This document shows positions 47,658 to 58,050 of a stretch of 64,000 nucleotides of DNA, piece by piece. The number at the start of each line of letters is the position of its first letter. The first letter of the stretch is position 1. The notes under the pieces are model-generated. The model was not told the DNA's origin, did not search any database, and worked only from the letters and a program-made list of their open reading frames with translations. The stretch lies in contig CM064863.1 of the NCBI GenBank assembly GCA_032719365.1, positions 18,113,137-18,177,136 of the forward strand, given 5' to 3'. The DNA comes from Prinsepia uniflora. Taxonomy: Eukaryota; Streptophyta; Magnoliopsida; Rosales; Rosaceae. The translations under genes and the position numbers were made by a program.

Positions 47658-49033
47658 AGTTGACAGGACCCGCCCCGATCCCCCTGGGACCACCCGGGAC
47701 GTGCCCTGCTCCCGTCTGACACCCGACATTAAAATACCAAAAATATCCTTATTGAAGATAAAATGCATAAAGAAAATCCATAGTTAAGTCATACATAGTA
47801 CGCCACACAAATACTCAAATACAAATAGTGTCAGACAAGGGATAGTTCCCGAATACAGTTTATTGAGCACGACTCTAGACACACTACGTGCCAACCTACC
47901 CAGCAGTAGGGTTCAGGTACGCAACGTAAACCTATGCCTCTTCCTCCTCGGGATCCTCCTCCTCCTCCTCGGGATCCTCCTCCTCGATAGCACTACCTGG
48001 AGGGGTAGTAAAACAATAAAGGTGAGTGGGCCGAAACTCAAGGTTTACAAAGTAGTTTACCATTTCGAAAACATATAGCTTTTCCCCTCTGTTTTCCGAA
48101 AAGACATGCATAGTATCATAAACCACAAAACCATATAGTCATAAGCAGAATAATATCAACATAATATAATCTTAGTCACTGCACTATACATCCCAACCCT
48201 GACATCCCAGATGCCTGACGTCCCAGACGCCCGATAAGGTCACAGTCTCAAGGCTACGCGTGCCACCCGGGGTCTCAATCCCGAGTCCAAATCCCGAACC
48301 TAGTCCGAGCATGGCATTCTAGATGCCTGACGTCCCAGACGTCCAATAGTAGCAATCCTGCTCCTGAGTCACTCTACGGTCCGGTCCCTCCGTAGAATGA
48401 CTCCTCACAGGCAATGCGCCGTGACCACTCCGGTGTACCTACATCCGGAGGAGATAGAATCCTAGGGTAGATCTATACAATGCAGTACCACAGATAATAT
48501 CGAGATCCATTATACATATATATGACTCAAAACCATTCATAAACAACCAGACGGGTCTCATGCCCAAACATCGTAATACGTGCCATAAATCATACACAAG
48601 ATAAACAGATACTTTTACTTGAATCACATATAGATATAGTAGAAAGTAAAACAGTTATGCATGCCGAAGTTTAGTGAAATCAAAGGCCCACTCACAGTAC
48701 AATCCCGCTGCAATCCCGAGCGTAAAGCCCCGTCCAAGGGTTAAAGTACAATTCCTGTCATGCCCAAAACATACGTAAAGGTCACTTTAAGTCCCCACTA
48801 AACAACTAAGAAACCCTAGACTGAAACCGGCCCGGGAAAGCCGTCCGAACACGCTTCCCAAGGCGTCAAATCCTAATTTGACCAACTTAACGATCTCCGA
48901 TCGACACGAAACCACCGCCATTGGATCCGTATCGTCGAAACCTTGAAAATGGCACTGGTCCCACACAAAATACTGTTCACACGCGCCCCCCACGCGCCGG
49001 TCAACCCTCTGGTCAACAGTGCTACAGTGATGC

Positions 49034-49189
49034 TGACGTCAGCATGACGTCACTGCTGACGTCAGCATGACGTCATCACTGACAGTGTCAGAGGACACGT
49101 GTCAACAGCCCATTGGTCCCTGGTCTGACAATATTCTGACATGATGACGTCATCATGACGTCACTGCTGACGTCAGCATGATGACGTCA
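49034..49189. promoter_or_regulatory. Eight TGACGTCA palindromes in two helically phased clusters
   Basis: Perfect TGACGTCA at 49034, 49045, 49057, 49068 and at 49145, 49156, 49168, 49182: steps of 11, 12, 11 and 11, 12, 14 bp. TGACGTCA is the core bound by plant TGA-type and other bZIP factors. A CACGTG core lies between the clusters (about 49096-49101). The LTR relative at 3291-3415 has a decayed version with only one perfect site. Whether the array drives transcription, or is tandem expansion of a palindrome, is not known. Confidence 0.7.
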
Positions 49190-50034
49190 TCAGCTACAGT
49201 AACCGGGTCTGAGAATCGGGTCACCGCAGACCCACGGTTCGACCCGACCAGTTCTCATCAACCCGACCACCAAAATCGATGGAATTTGTTCCTATGAACT
49301 CGTCTGAACATGTTCTATGGCTCTGTGTAATCAAAACAGGTTTTTAAGTTCGAGAAACTACCTGAAAAACGACGGGGAACTGGCTGCCGGTTCTGGTTCG
49401 TCTTCTCCGGCGAGCCGTCACGCTTCCAGCCACAAACTCTGGTCCAAAATGCTCGTCTAGTCCCCTAGGTTAAGTCTCAAAAACAACCAAACAAGTTTAA
49501 CGTTAAAAACGGACGGTTCGAGACAGGGAAGGAAAATCGGTCTTCTCGGGTTTGCAGGCTTACCGCCGCCGTGTCGCCGCCGTGGGCTGCCCAGTCCAGT
49601 CCTAAGCCGTCCAGAGGTCACACTGATCCTAACCCTACGTTTGTTCGAGCCCAGAAGTCGTGGTTTGGATGGTTGGATGGTTTTGGGCTGCACGGGTTCC
49701 TCTCGGGTTTGTGGGTTTTTCGGCCGTGCAGGGTGGCCGTGGTGGCGTTGGCCGGTGTCTGGTGGAGGTGGTGCACGGTCTGGTGCTGCCTGGTGAGGAA
49801 GGTTGGGTGGTGAGCTGCTGGTGTGATTGTTTGAAGGGTGAGAGTACACGGTTAAGAGAATGAAAGTGTGGGAGTATGGTTTGATGAGTTTAAAACAGAA
49901 TAGACATTAGAAACCAACGGCTAGGATTGAGTCTGACTTAAGGATGAAAGGTGAGGATTTAAGGAAATTAAATTAATTAATTACTCTAAAGGCAGACATA
50001 GATCCAGATTGTTGGGGATGATGTGGATGGGGTA

Positions 50035-50058
50035 GATGAGTGACATGTGTCACTCATC
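50035..50058. promoter_or_regulatory. 24-bp perfect palindrome in the 5' LTR
   Basis: The arms GATGAGTGACA and TGTCACTCATC are fully complementary across a 2-bp TG centre. It lies about 460 bp from the LTR start in element sense. Confidence 0.55.
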
Positions 50059-50516
50059 AAGGGTCCAGATTGATTGGGTTAAAGTAAATCAGATTCTAAT
50101 ATTTTATTATTATTTTAAGTTCTGAGTCTCGGTTAGTTCGGTTACGTTCTTGACCATAACTTTTTCGTCGTAAGTCCGATTTCAGCGTGCCGCCTGTCTA
50201 CGGATTCGTATCGACGAGACCTACGTAACGGTCATTGGCCCTCGTTCGTTGGACTTCCCGGGTCAAAAGTCAACGTTTGGCCCCCAAATGGCCAAATTAC
50301 CAAAATGCCCCTCGACTTCCGAACGTCACAACTTCTTCCTCGAACGTCGGAATCGAACGTGCCACCTGCCTATGAACTCGTGGCGTCCTAAACTACGTCA
50401 CGGTCACGTGTCAAGTCCTAAATACTTCCCGAGGTAAAAGTCAACTTTTTCCCCCCTCAGGGGCAAAACGGTCATTTTACAATAAAATAAGAATTACGAA
50501 AGTTCGGGTCGTTACA

Positions 50517-51246
50517 GACTTATAGTGACCCTTACGTATGCTTTGGACATGATAGGAACCGTGCAATAGCACTTGGATAGGGTTATACGCTCGGATTTGC
50601 AGCGGGATTGTACTGTGAGTGGACCTTTGATTTCACTAAACCTTGGCATGTATAACTATTTTCCTTTCTATATACATGTGATTCAAGAAAACGCATCCGA
50701 TTATCTTGAGTTATGATTATGGCACGTATTACGATGTTTAGGCATGAGACCCGTCTTGTTAGTTTATGCACTGTTTTGAGTCATATATATGTATATGGAT
50801 TTCGATGATTATCTTTAGTACTGCCCTGTATAAATCTTCCCTAGCGATATTGTCTCCTCCGGATGTGGGTAACCAGGAATGGTCACGGCGCATTGCCTAC
50901 GAGGGCTGATTCTACGGATGGACCGTACCGTAGAGTGGCTCAGGAGCAGGATTGCTATTATTCGACGTTTGAGACGTCAGGCATCTAAGATGCCATACCT
51001 GGACTGGGGTCGGAATTTGGACTCGGGATTGAGACCCCAGGTGGCACGCGTAGCCTTGGGACTGTGACCTTATTGGACGTCTGGGACGTCAGACATCTGG
51101 GATGTCAGGGTTGGGAAATATAGTACAGTGACTGAGGTTATGATGATGTTTATATTTTTCTGCTTATGTTTATATGATATGATATTATGGCTTTTGATAC
51201 TAATGCATGCATTTCGGAAAACGGAGGGGAAAAACTATATGTTTTC
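50517..51246 (+). repeat. LTR interior fragment, continues at 57135
   Basis: It is similar to the reverse complement of 47990-48800: 'ggattgtactgtgagtggac' at 50605, 'gacgtctgggacgtcagaca' near 51076, and 'aacggaggggaaaaactata' near 51220. Its expected continuation ('acccctccaggtagtgctat' in the related LTR) is found at 57135, so a large block was inserted. About 55 bp are missing at the join and no target duplication is seen. Confidence 0.6.
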
Positions 51247-53910
51247 TGTAACGACCCGTCCCGAATTCCAAGATTAGATTAGTGACTAATCACGATTAGT
51301 GAGGCTAATCAGTGATTAGTTGGGTGAAATCGGACGAACGATGCAAAATGACCGTTTTGCCCCTAACCGTGGCAAATCGTTGACTTTTCGTTCGGGTGGT
51401 CAAATGGACTTTGACCGATGACTGTGACGTAGTTCGTGACGTCAGGAGTTCATAGACAGGTGGCACGTTCGATGAGGAAGTTATGACGTTCGGAATTTTA
51501 GGGGCATTTTGGTAATTTTGGTTAAAAGGGGTTGAAATATTGACTTTTTGACCAAGGGGTCCAATGGCCGAGGGTCGAAGACCGTTACGTAGATCGGGAC
51601 GATACGAATCCATAGACAGGCGGCACGCTGAAATCGGACTTCGAACGGGGAAGTTATAGGTCACGGAAGTTCGATTTCACTATGCACGTACTTCGAGGCG
51701 GGGCTGAGTTGGCAAATTCTGATTGGCCAGATATTTTGAGTGGGTCCCATGGATGAGTGACAAGTGCCACTCATCCCATTGGCTAGATCCCCCAAATTGT
51801 GGATCTAAATAATTAAATATTATTATATCTATTATTATATAATTAATCCTAACCACACTAAATCCTATCCATCCATTTCACTTAATCTCTCAAATCCTCA
51901 CCATCCATTATTTCTCTCTTCTCTCATCAGATCAAACCATCAACTATCATCATTTTCTTCTATTTTCTTCATGACCCGAAACCCCCCCTCCATATTTTCT
52001 TCATTTTCTTCTTTGTTCTTCGAACAAGCACACACACACATACCACCATTCCTCATGTGCTTGTGTGTGACCGTGAGTGAGGTGATGAGAAGCTGAGGAT
52101 GGCAAGCCACGGCGGGGGACGGCGGTGGCGACGGCGCGAGAGACCGTGAGGTAAGGAAAATATTTGAAAATTTGATTTTGAGTTTTAATGGTTTTTAATC
52201 GTTTTCTTTAATTGGGTAAGGTTTCTGGGGACCCTAGGAGTAGAATGGGATTAGTTTTGGGGCTTGGGATGGCCGGAAATGGCCGTGAACGGCCGGAGAA
52301 AATCCAGCCACCAATAATGGCGGATGGAAGCTCGGTTTCGGCTGGTTTTTCTTAGTTTTAGGGATTGGGTTAGATAGGAAATGAAGAAATAGGAATTTAG
52401 GGATTAAAATGGGACCAAATGGACCCCGAATCAGTCCAGAAACAAGAGAAAAACCGAGATGAACAGTGTTTTGCTACAGTAAAACTGGTTCAGTTCTGAG
52501 TTTGAAGACGATGAACAGTGTTTTTGACTTTCTAGGGCCTCGTGAGGGCCCGTGGGCCTTAATTTGGGAAATTGTTCAACACGGGAAATCTTCTATTCGA
52601 TGTAACGAAGATTTTGGGACTAGTCTCGTGTCAATCGGACATCATTTCGATAGTTTTCGGGGTGTCGGAAGGTTTAGGGTCGGTTTAAAAATAGTTAAAA
52701 GTTCGGGAAAATTACGGGGCTTTGGTAGGAGGTTAATTAAGTAGTTATTAACCTTCTATTAAAATTTGGACAGGTTTGGGAGTCCCGGTGATAGTGATCG
52801 GCTCGAGAGAGCCTATGACACGCAAATCGAGGCGGCAGCTCGGACGGTCTGTGAGTGGACCTTGTTTTCTAAATTGGTGCATGCATAAATGTTTATTATA
52901 TGTTTTAAATACTTGTTAGTCATGCCATGAGTGCATTTGGATGTGTGGTTACCTATAGGCACGTATTTTGAGGTTTCGGCCCTATACGGGTCTGTATTTC
53001 TTTATTGGTCTAAATGAAATGGTTTTGGATTTCTAAAAGAATAAACTCGGGTATAAGACCCATTTGGTTTGGTCTCGGGCATATGACACTATTTACGACC
53101 TTCGGGTCTAAATCGTGGTCGCGACGGGTGCTATGTGCACGACGATCGACGATACGACGCTCGCCTCCGGATTGGGATGTGTTCCTTCCGGAGAGGTCAC
53201 GATACACGATTTGTGGTCGGGCAGCCTGGGGAGGCTCGACTTCGGAGTGCTGACGGTTCAGGATAGCGATCAGTGATGAGTGCACCATGATCTTGTGGTG
53301 GTCGCGTCGGTTGATTCGTTCACGGCGACATACCAGGATTGAGAGCGGTTCTGGATGGATGGTTGCACGCATCACTATGATTGGAGTCGAGACTGACCCT
53401 TAGATATCGAGCACGGTGCCCAGTTGAGTCATATGTTCGGGCACGAGACCCAGTTGTTTTACACTGATGATTTTGGGTCAGGGACCCTAGATAGATTTCC
53501 AAGTTCATGACGGTTTATGGGAACTGGCATGAACTCTGGAAAGGTCATTCTGGTTCATGACGGTTTATGGGAACCGGCATGAACCTTGGTTAATGGATGT
53601 TATGGATCATGACGGTTCAGGGGAACCGGGCATGAATGTTTATGTTATGCATATATATGTTCATATACCTTCCTTTACTTGTTCTTCTATCTCCTCCGGG
53701 GAGGGTCGTTGGCCTGGGTGGACCCCGGAGTAGTCACGGAGCACCGACTGAGTGGAGTCACCCCCCAGTTGGGTTCCTTACTCTCAGGAAGGCTATGATT
53801 ACTATTACCTCTGGTAGGGTCAGTGGTCTGCGGACATTGATCTTGACTTTGAGAAGACTCAGATTGAGACCTGGGTAGCACGCGCATAGCTTTGGAAACC
53901 GTGACAGGAT
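51247..53910 (+). mobile_element. LTR, 5' 2.66 kb, 3' end lost
   Basis: It starts TGTAACGACCCGTCCCG. It has the palindrome at 51751-51776, an 'aggtaagg' donor-like site at 52140, 'ttggacagg' at about 52767, GTGAGTGGAC at 52851-52860, and the CTCCGGGG...CCCCGGAG hairpin at about 53692-53728. It follows the family to 'accgtgacaggattgg' at about 53910 and then diverges; the last several hundred bases, including GTCCACTCAC, are gone. Confidence 0.75.
51751..51776. promoter_or_regulatory. 26-bp palindrome in LTR
   Basis: The arms GGATGAGTGACA and TGCCACTCATCC are separated by AG, with one mismatch. Confidence 0.5.
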
Positions 53911-54240
53911 TGGATTTGGTTGACTTAGATCGATTTTGCTGCTGTGAGCAGTCGAGTTCGGGGAACTCTGGTTGAACTTATGGCAGTTGGCAGCTGGATT
54001 CGTGGAATCCTAGTTGGATCAACGTCTTTACGATGTCGGGACCGCGGGGTCGGTCAGATCCCACGGTCAGATCGTGGGATACACTGTCTTCTGCAGTTGG
54101 GTTCTGTGGAACTCTAGGTGTGATCTTGGAACCCTACCTTAGGTGTATGGTTCGGAAATGTGAGTTGACGAGTTATTTGACTTGGACGACTATTCGGATT
54201 TGGATTCGTTAGTCGGTCTAGTCATGCCAGTTCTAGTTTA
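53911..54240. other. Unclassified junction sequence between two LTRs
   Basis: 330 bp unlike the LTRs beside it: 'gatcccacggtcagatcgtg', 'ggaactctgg', 'ggaatcctagttggatcaac'. It has no frame of note. It may be the remains of an internal region or another repeat trapped when two LTRs were joined. Confidence 0.4.
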
Positions 54241-57134
54241 GTGAATCGAACGAAATGTACAAAATGATCGTTTTGCCCTTGGGCGTGGGCCAAATATTGA
54301 CTTTTAGTTCGGGAGGTCAAATGGACTTTGATCGATGACTATGTCGTATTTTGGGACGTCACGAGTTTATAGACAGGTGGCACGTCTGATTCCGACATTC
54401 GAGGAAGAAGTTATAACGTTCAGATGGCGAGGGGTATTTTGGTAATTTAGTTGAAAAAGGCGAAATGTTGACTTTTGACCCAGAAGGTCCAATGGACGAG
54501 GGCCAAGGACCGTTACGTAGATCGAGTCGATATGAATCCATAGATAGGCGGCACGCCAAAATTGGAGGTTTGACGATGAAGTTGTGGTCACGGGAGCGAA
54601 ATCGATTAACCGAACGAACCGGGATTTCGATTAAAATATTATTAAAATAATGAATAGTGATCAGTGTTTGTAGACGCTTGGATGAGTGACAAGTGTCACT
54701 CATCCCTTATTTTGAGGCCCTAAACTAAGGGCCATGTTTCCCATGAAACATCATCATCATCACCATTAATCATTTCTCATCATTCTTAATCAGCACCATT
54801 AGTCATCTTCTGTTTCCTTCAAACCGTGAACAACCATGGAAGCAGAGCATGAGAGAAAATTGAGAGAATTGGCTTCCTTCCATAGCCGTTCTTGAGAATG
54901 GAAAATTGAGAGGTTGAGAAGACTAAGCTAGAGAGGGAAACACGAGGGACAGTGAGGGTAGTGGAAATTTCAGAATCGAATTCTTAGAGATTGGAGGGAA
55001 AATTCGAATTTTGAGCTATGAGCTCTGAGGATCGAAATTGAAGCTTGAGTTAGCTTCCTGAGGTCATTACGAGTCGATCCACATCAAGAATGAAGAAAAT
55101 CGATGGCTTTTGACTCTGAACGGACCTGGTAACAGAGAAACAAATTCGAAGGTTGAGTCGTGATCTTGGAGAGATCAAATGATGAAATTGGACTGGGAAA
55201 TATGTTCACTAGGATCCCACGATGCTTTTGGATGGATCAATTGAAGGAAAACAATGGTAAATTGTGGAGATTGGACGATGAACAGTGATTCGATGTTCTT
55301 CGAACATTCATCTTCGAATTGAAGGATTAAGGTAAGGATTGGTGAAATTAAGTTTACAGAACTTTAATTGAACTTAAATCAAAGCTATTTGAATGTTCAA
55401 TTGAAAGATTGGATGTCGAATTGATAGGAAACGAGTCGAGTCGTCTCGCGGGTTGCAGGACCCGTTTTACAGACAAACGGGTGAGGACGACGACACTGTA
55501 GCAGGCGCGTGGGTTTCACACGCAGCCACTTACGGCGGCGCGTGACAGCGTGTGGGCACGAATCTCGAGGTGAGGTCAACATGACTTTTGTCCCATTTAA
55601 TGTAACGAAAATTTTGACACTGGTTTCGAAGAAATTGATTATCATTTCGATAGTGTTCTGAGTATCCGAAGTTTTATTATACGTTTAAAATACGTATTTA
55701 AATCTCATAAAATTTGGGGAAAATTTTATGAGGTATATTGAAGTGTTAGTGACCCTCGATAATGATTTTGGACAGGAATTGCGATTTCCATAAATTACGG
55801 AAAAATGTGCAGCTCGGAAAGCGAGCGATATGGACGGTGTGTGTGAGTGGACTTTGTTTTCTAAGCGTGATGCATGCATACTTGATTTAAATGCTTTATT
55901 ATTTATTTGATATGATTTGGCATGATTTATATTTCAATCCGGTGATTTCTCGATTTTCTGGATTATTATATTATTTTTGGCACGATTTTCGAGAAATTGT
56001 GAAAATGATGTTTTGACTCAAGCTATGAGTAGGGATTGAAAATGACGTTTTGACTCGGGTTATAAGTCAGGAATTAATTTGATGTTTTTCGGACATATTT
56101 TATGGTTTATGTGAAAGTGGCAACTCGGTTTACGGTTGCACATATTTGCGTGAAAATGATATTTTGGGCTTGAGACCCAATTGAATTGTGATTTTGTTTG
56201 GATTTGTATTTCCATGTGATTACATGATGATATTGATGATTTTCGGATTTATAAAGCAAATCGGGACTTTGGATTTCCTGATTTGAGGAAACTATATTTT
56301 GGGGCTGAAACCCTGTGTTAATAAATGTTTTTGGTTTTCAATGCAACTGTTTTTCACTGGTTTTCATAATGGTGATGTGTTGCAGATATTTAGGACTTTC
56401 GGATGGAAATATGTTTTTCCCCAGAGTGCACCCTGGAGATAACGCTCGCCTTCGGGATGGAAGTGTTTTCCCCGGAGAGGTCACGTAGCACGGTCTGTTG
56501 TCGTGCAGCCGAGGGAGGCTCGACTCAGACCAAAGGTGCTGGATTATATAGAGATCGGTCAGTGATGTGTTCACGATGATCTGGATTGTCGGCTGGTGAG
56601 GTATTCACAGCGACAGATGCTCGGATTTTGAGCGGTCCTTGAGCCTATTTGATTTGCACGTGGCAGGGATAAACGTGACTATATGAAATTGGATATGGAA
56701 ATAAGTCCCGTGGTTTTATGGAAATTTGAATTGATCTTGATAAACATGAGTTTCAAAGAAAATGTGGACTTGGAATTTAGAAACATGTTTTGATTTTATC
56801 AGTCCACTATTCATACTTGATTAATTGCACACTATTACTCATGTTTTATGATATGCATGCATGTTTGTGAAAAATGGAGGGTAAGAATGTGTTTTGGTAA
56901 ATGTATTTATAAAAAAAAAAATTTGTCCACTCATACCCTTTTCTGTTTTATTGACCCTTCAGATCGTGGCGCGATGATCGAGGTTATTAGAGAGGTGGAG
57001 GTATGAGTGGGCACAGACACAGTTATCCATTGTTTGGCAAATCTTGAAGGGTATTTTCGAAACTTCAGTTGACTTGTCAAACGGGAGCAGGACCGGGCAC
57101 GGTTATCTATGTCCCTCGGGGATGAGTTCTGTCA
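54241..57134 (+). mobile_element. LTR of the diverged subfamily, first about 100 bp missing
   Basis: It enters at 'acaaaatgatcgttttgccc' rather than at TGTAACG, and ends GTTCTGTCA at 57134. It has the perfect palindrome at 54680-54705, GTGAGTGGAC at 55843-55852 and GTCCACTCAT at 56925-56934. Its 3' half matches the LTR at 27200-31668 and preserves the empty site of the 29433 insertion at about 56790. Confidence 0.75.
54680..54705. promoter_or_regulatory. 26-bp perfect palindrome in LTR
   Basis: The arms GGATGAGTGACA and TGTCACTCATCC are fully complementary around AG. It is the clearest copy of the conserved LTR palindrome. Confidence 0.6.
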
Positions 57135-57450
57135 ACTGACCCCTCCAAGCCGTGCTACTGAGGAAGAAGAGGATCCCGAGGAAGAGGCATAGGTTTACGT
57201 TGCGCGCATCCGAACCCTACTGCTGGGTAGGTTGGCACGTAGAATATCTAGAGTCGTGCTCAATAACTTGTATTTGGAAGCTATCCCTTGTCTGACACTA
57301 TTTGTATTCGGATATTATGTATGACTTAAATTTGGATTTTTATGCATTTGAGTTTCTTTAAGGGTAATTTTGGTATTGTGAGGTTGGGTGTCAGACGGGA
57401 GTAGGGCACGTCCCCAGGTGGTCCCAGGGGGATCAGGGCGGGTCCTGTCA
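57135..57450 (+). repeat. 3' end of the LTR begun at 50517
   Basis: It matches the reverse complement of 47661-47990 in order: 'gaggatcccgaggaagaggc', 'cctactgctgggtaggttgg', 'ctatcccttgtctgacacta', and the end GGGCGGGTCCTGTCA. It closes the LTR interrupted at 51246. Confidence 0.65.
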
Positions 57451-57454
57451 ATTA

Positions 57455-57764
57455 TGTCAGGACCCGACTCATTTAGCACGATATTGTCCGATTTAGGCCT
57501 CCTTACCCTTACCCTCACAGTTTTGTTTTCGGGAGCTCATGGTGCAACTTCCCAGGGGGTCACCCATCATGGAATTGCACCAACCTCAACTTCCTTAACT
57601 TTGGGATTCCAATCCCCCCCAAAACCACTTAAGCTCCCAAAAGCCCTCGTGCTAGATAGGTGTGTGCTTACACCTTTAAGGCACACCAACAATCCCCTCC
57701 CAAACCATTCCCCTCGTAGGAATGTGGGATCGTTCATTGTTCCCTCCAGGACACGGGTCTTACA
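57455..57764 (-). mobile_element. Solo Cassandra-type LTR, minus strand
   Basis: 310 bp beginning TGTCAGGACCCGACTC and ending GACACGGGTCTTACA on the plus strand. The reversed 5S-like blocks ('cagggggtcacccatcatgg', 'cttccttaactttggg') are present. There is no second LTR or primer site. The flanks (AATTA left, TGTAG right) do not form a target duplication. Confidence 0.78.
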
Positions 57765-58050
57765 TGTAGAGGATGAAGTATGTTATAATTAACCTTGCAC
57801 GAGAAATCTTGAATTTATTGAAAAGGAAAATTTGGTTAAGCAGAGCTTTGATACAAGGAATGAGCGACCCCTTGAAAAATAATCAGAGCTAGGTATTTAT
57901 AGGCATAGACAAGTTTCTAGCTCAATTCCTAATTAAATAACTATTTCAAATCCTAAAGAAAAAGGTAATCTAAATCCTAATGAAAAAAGAAATACAAATT
58001 TTAATTAAAAAACTAATATAAAAGCTAATTAAATAGTAGGAATTCTTCTC
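57765..58050. other. AT-rich spacer
   Basis: About 70% AT with no gene or repeat end recognised. Confidence 0.4.

Larger units (their letters stand above)
47661..50516 (-). mobile_element. 5' LTR (2.86 kb) of the Ty3 chromovirus
   Basis: On the plus strand it begins TGACAGGACCCGCCCC next to the primer binding site, and ends GTTCGGGTCGTTACA. In element sense it carries, in order, the palindrome (50058-50035), eight TGACGTCA sites (49189-49034), GTGAGTGGGCC (48695-48685) and GGCCCACTCACC (48032-48021), then an acceptor-like 'acccctccagg'. This ties the whole TGTAACGACCC LTR family to a Ty3 chromovirus. The frames at 49.4-49.9 kb run through the LTR leader; I do not regard them as genes. Confidence 0.88.

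Noticed and set aside
49571..49863. Trp/Gly/Val-rich frames on the plus strand
   Set aside because: They are the opposite strand of the 5' LTR leader; no homology recognised and the frames are not shared between LTR copies.
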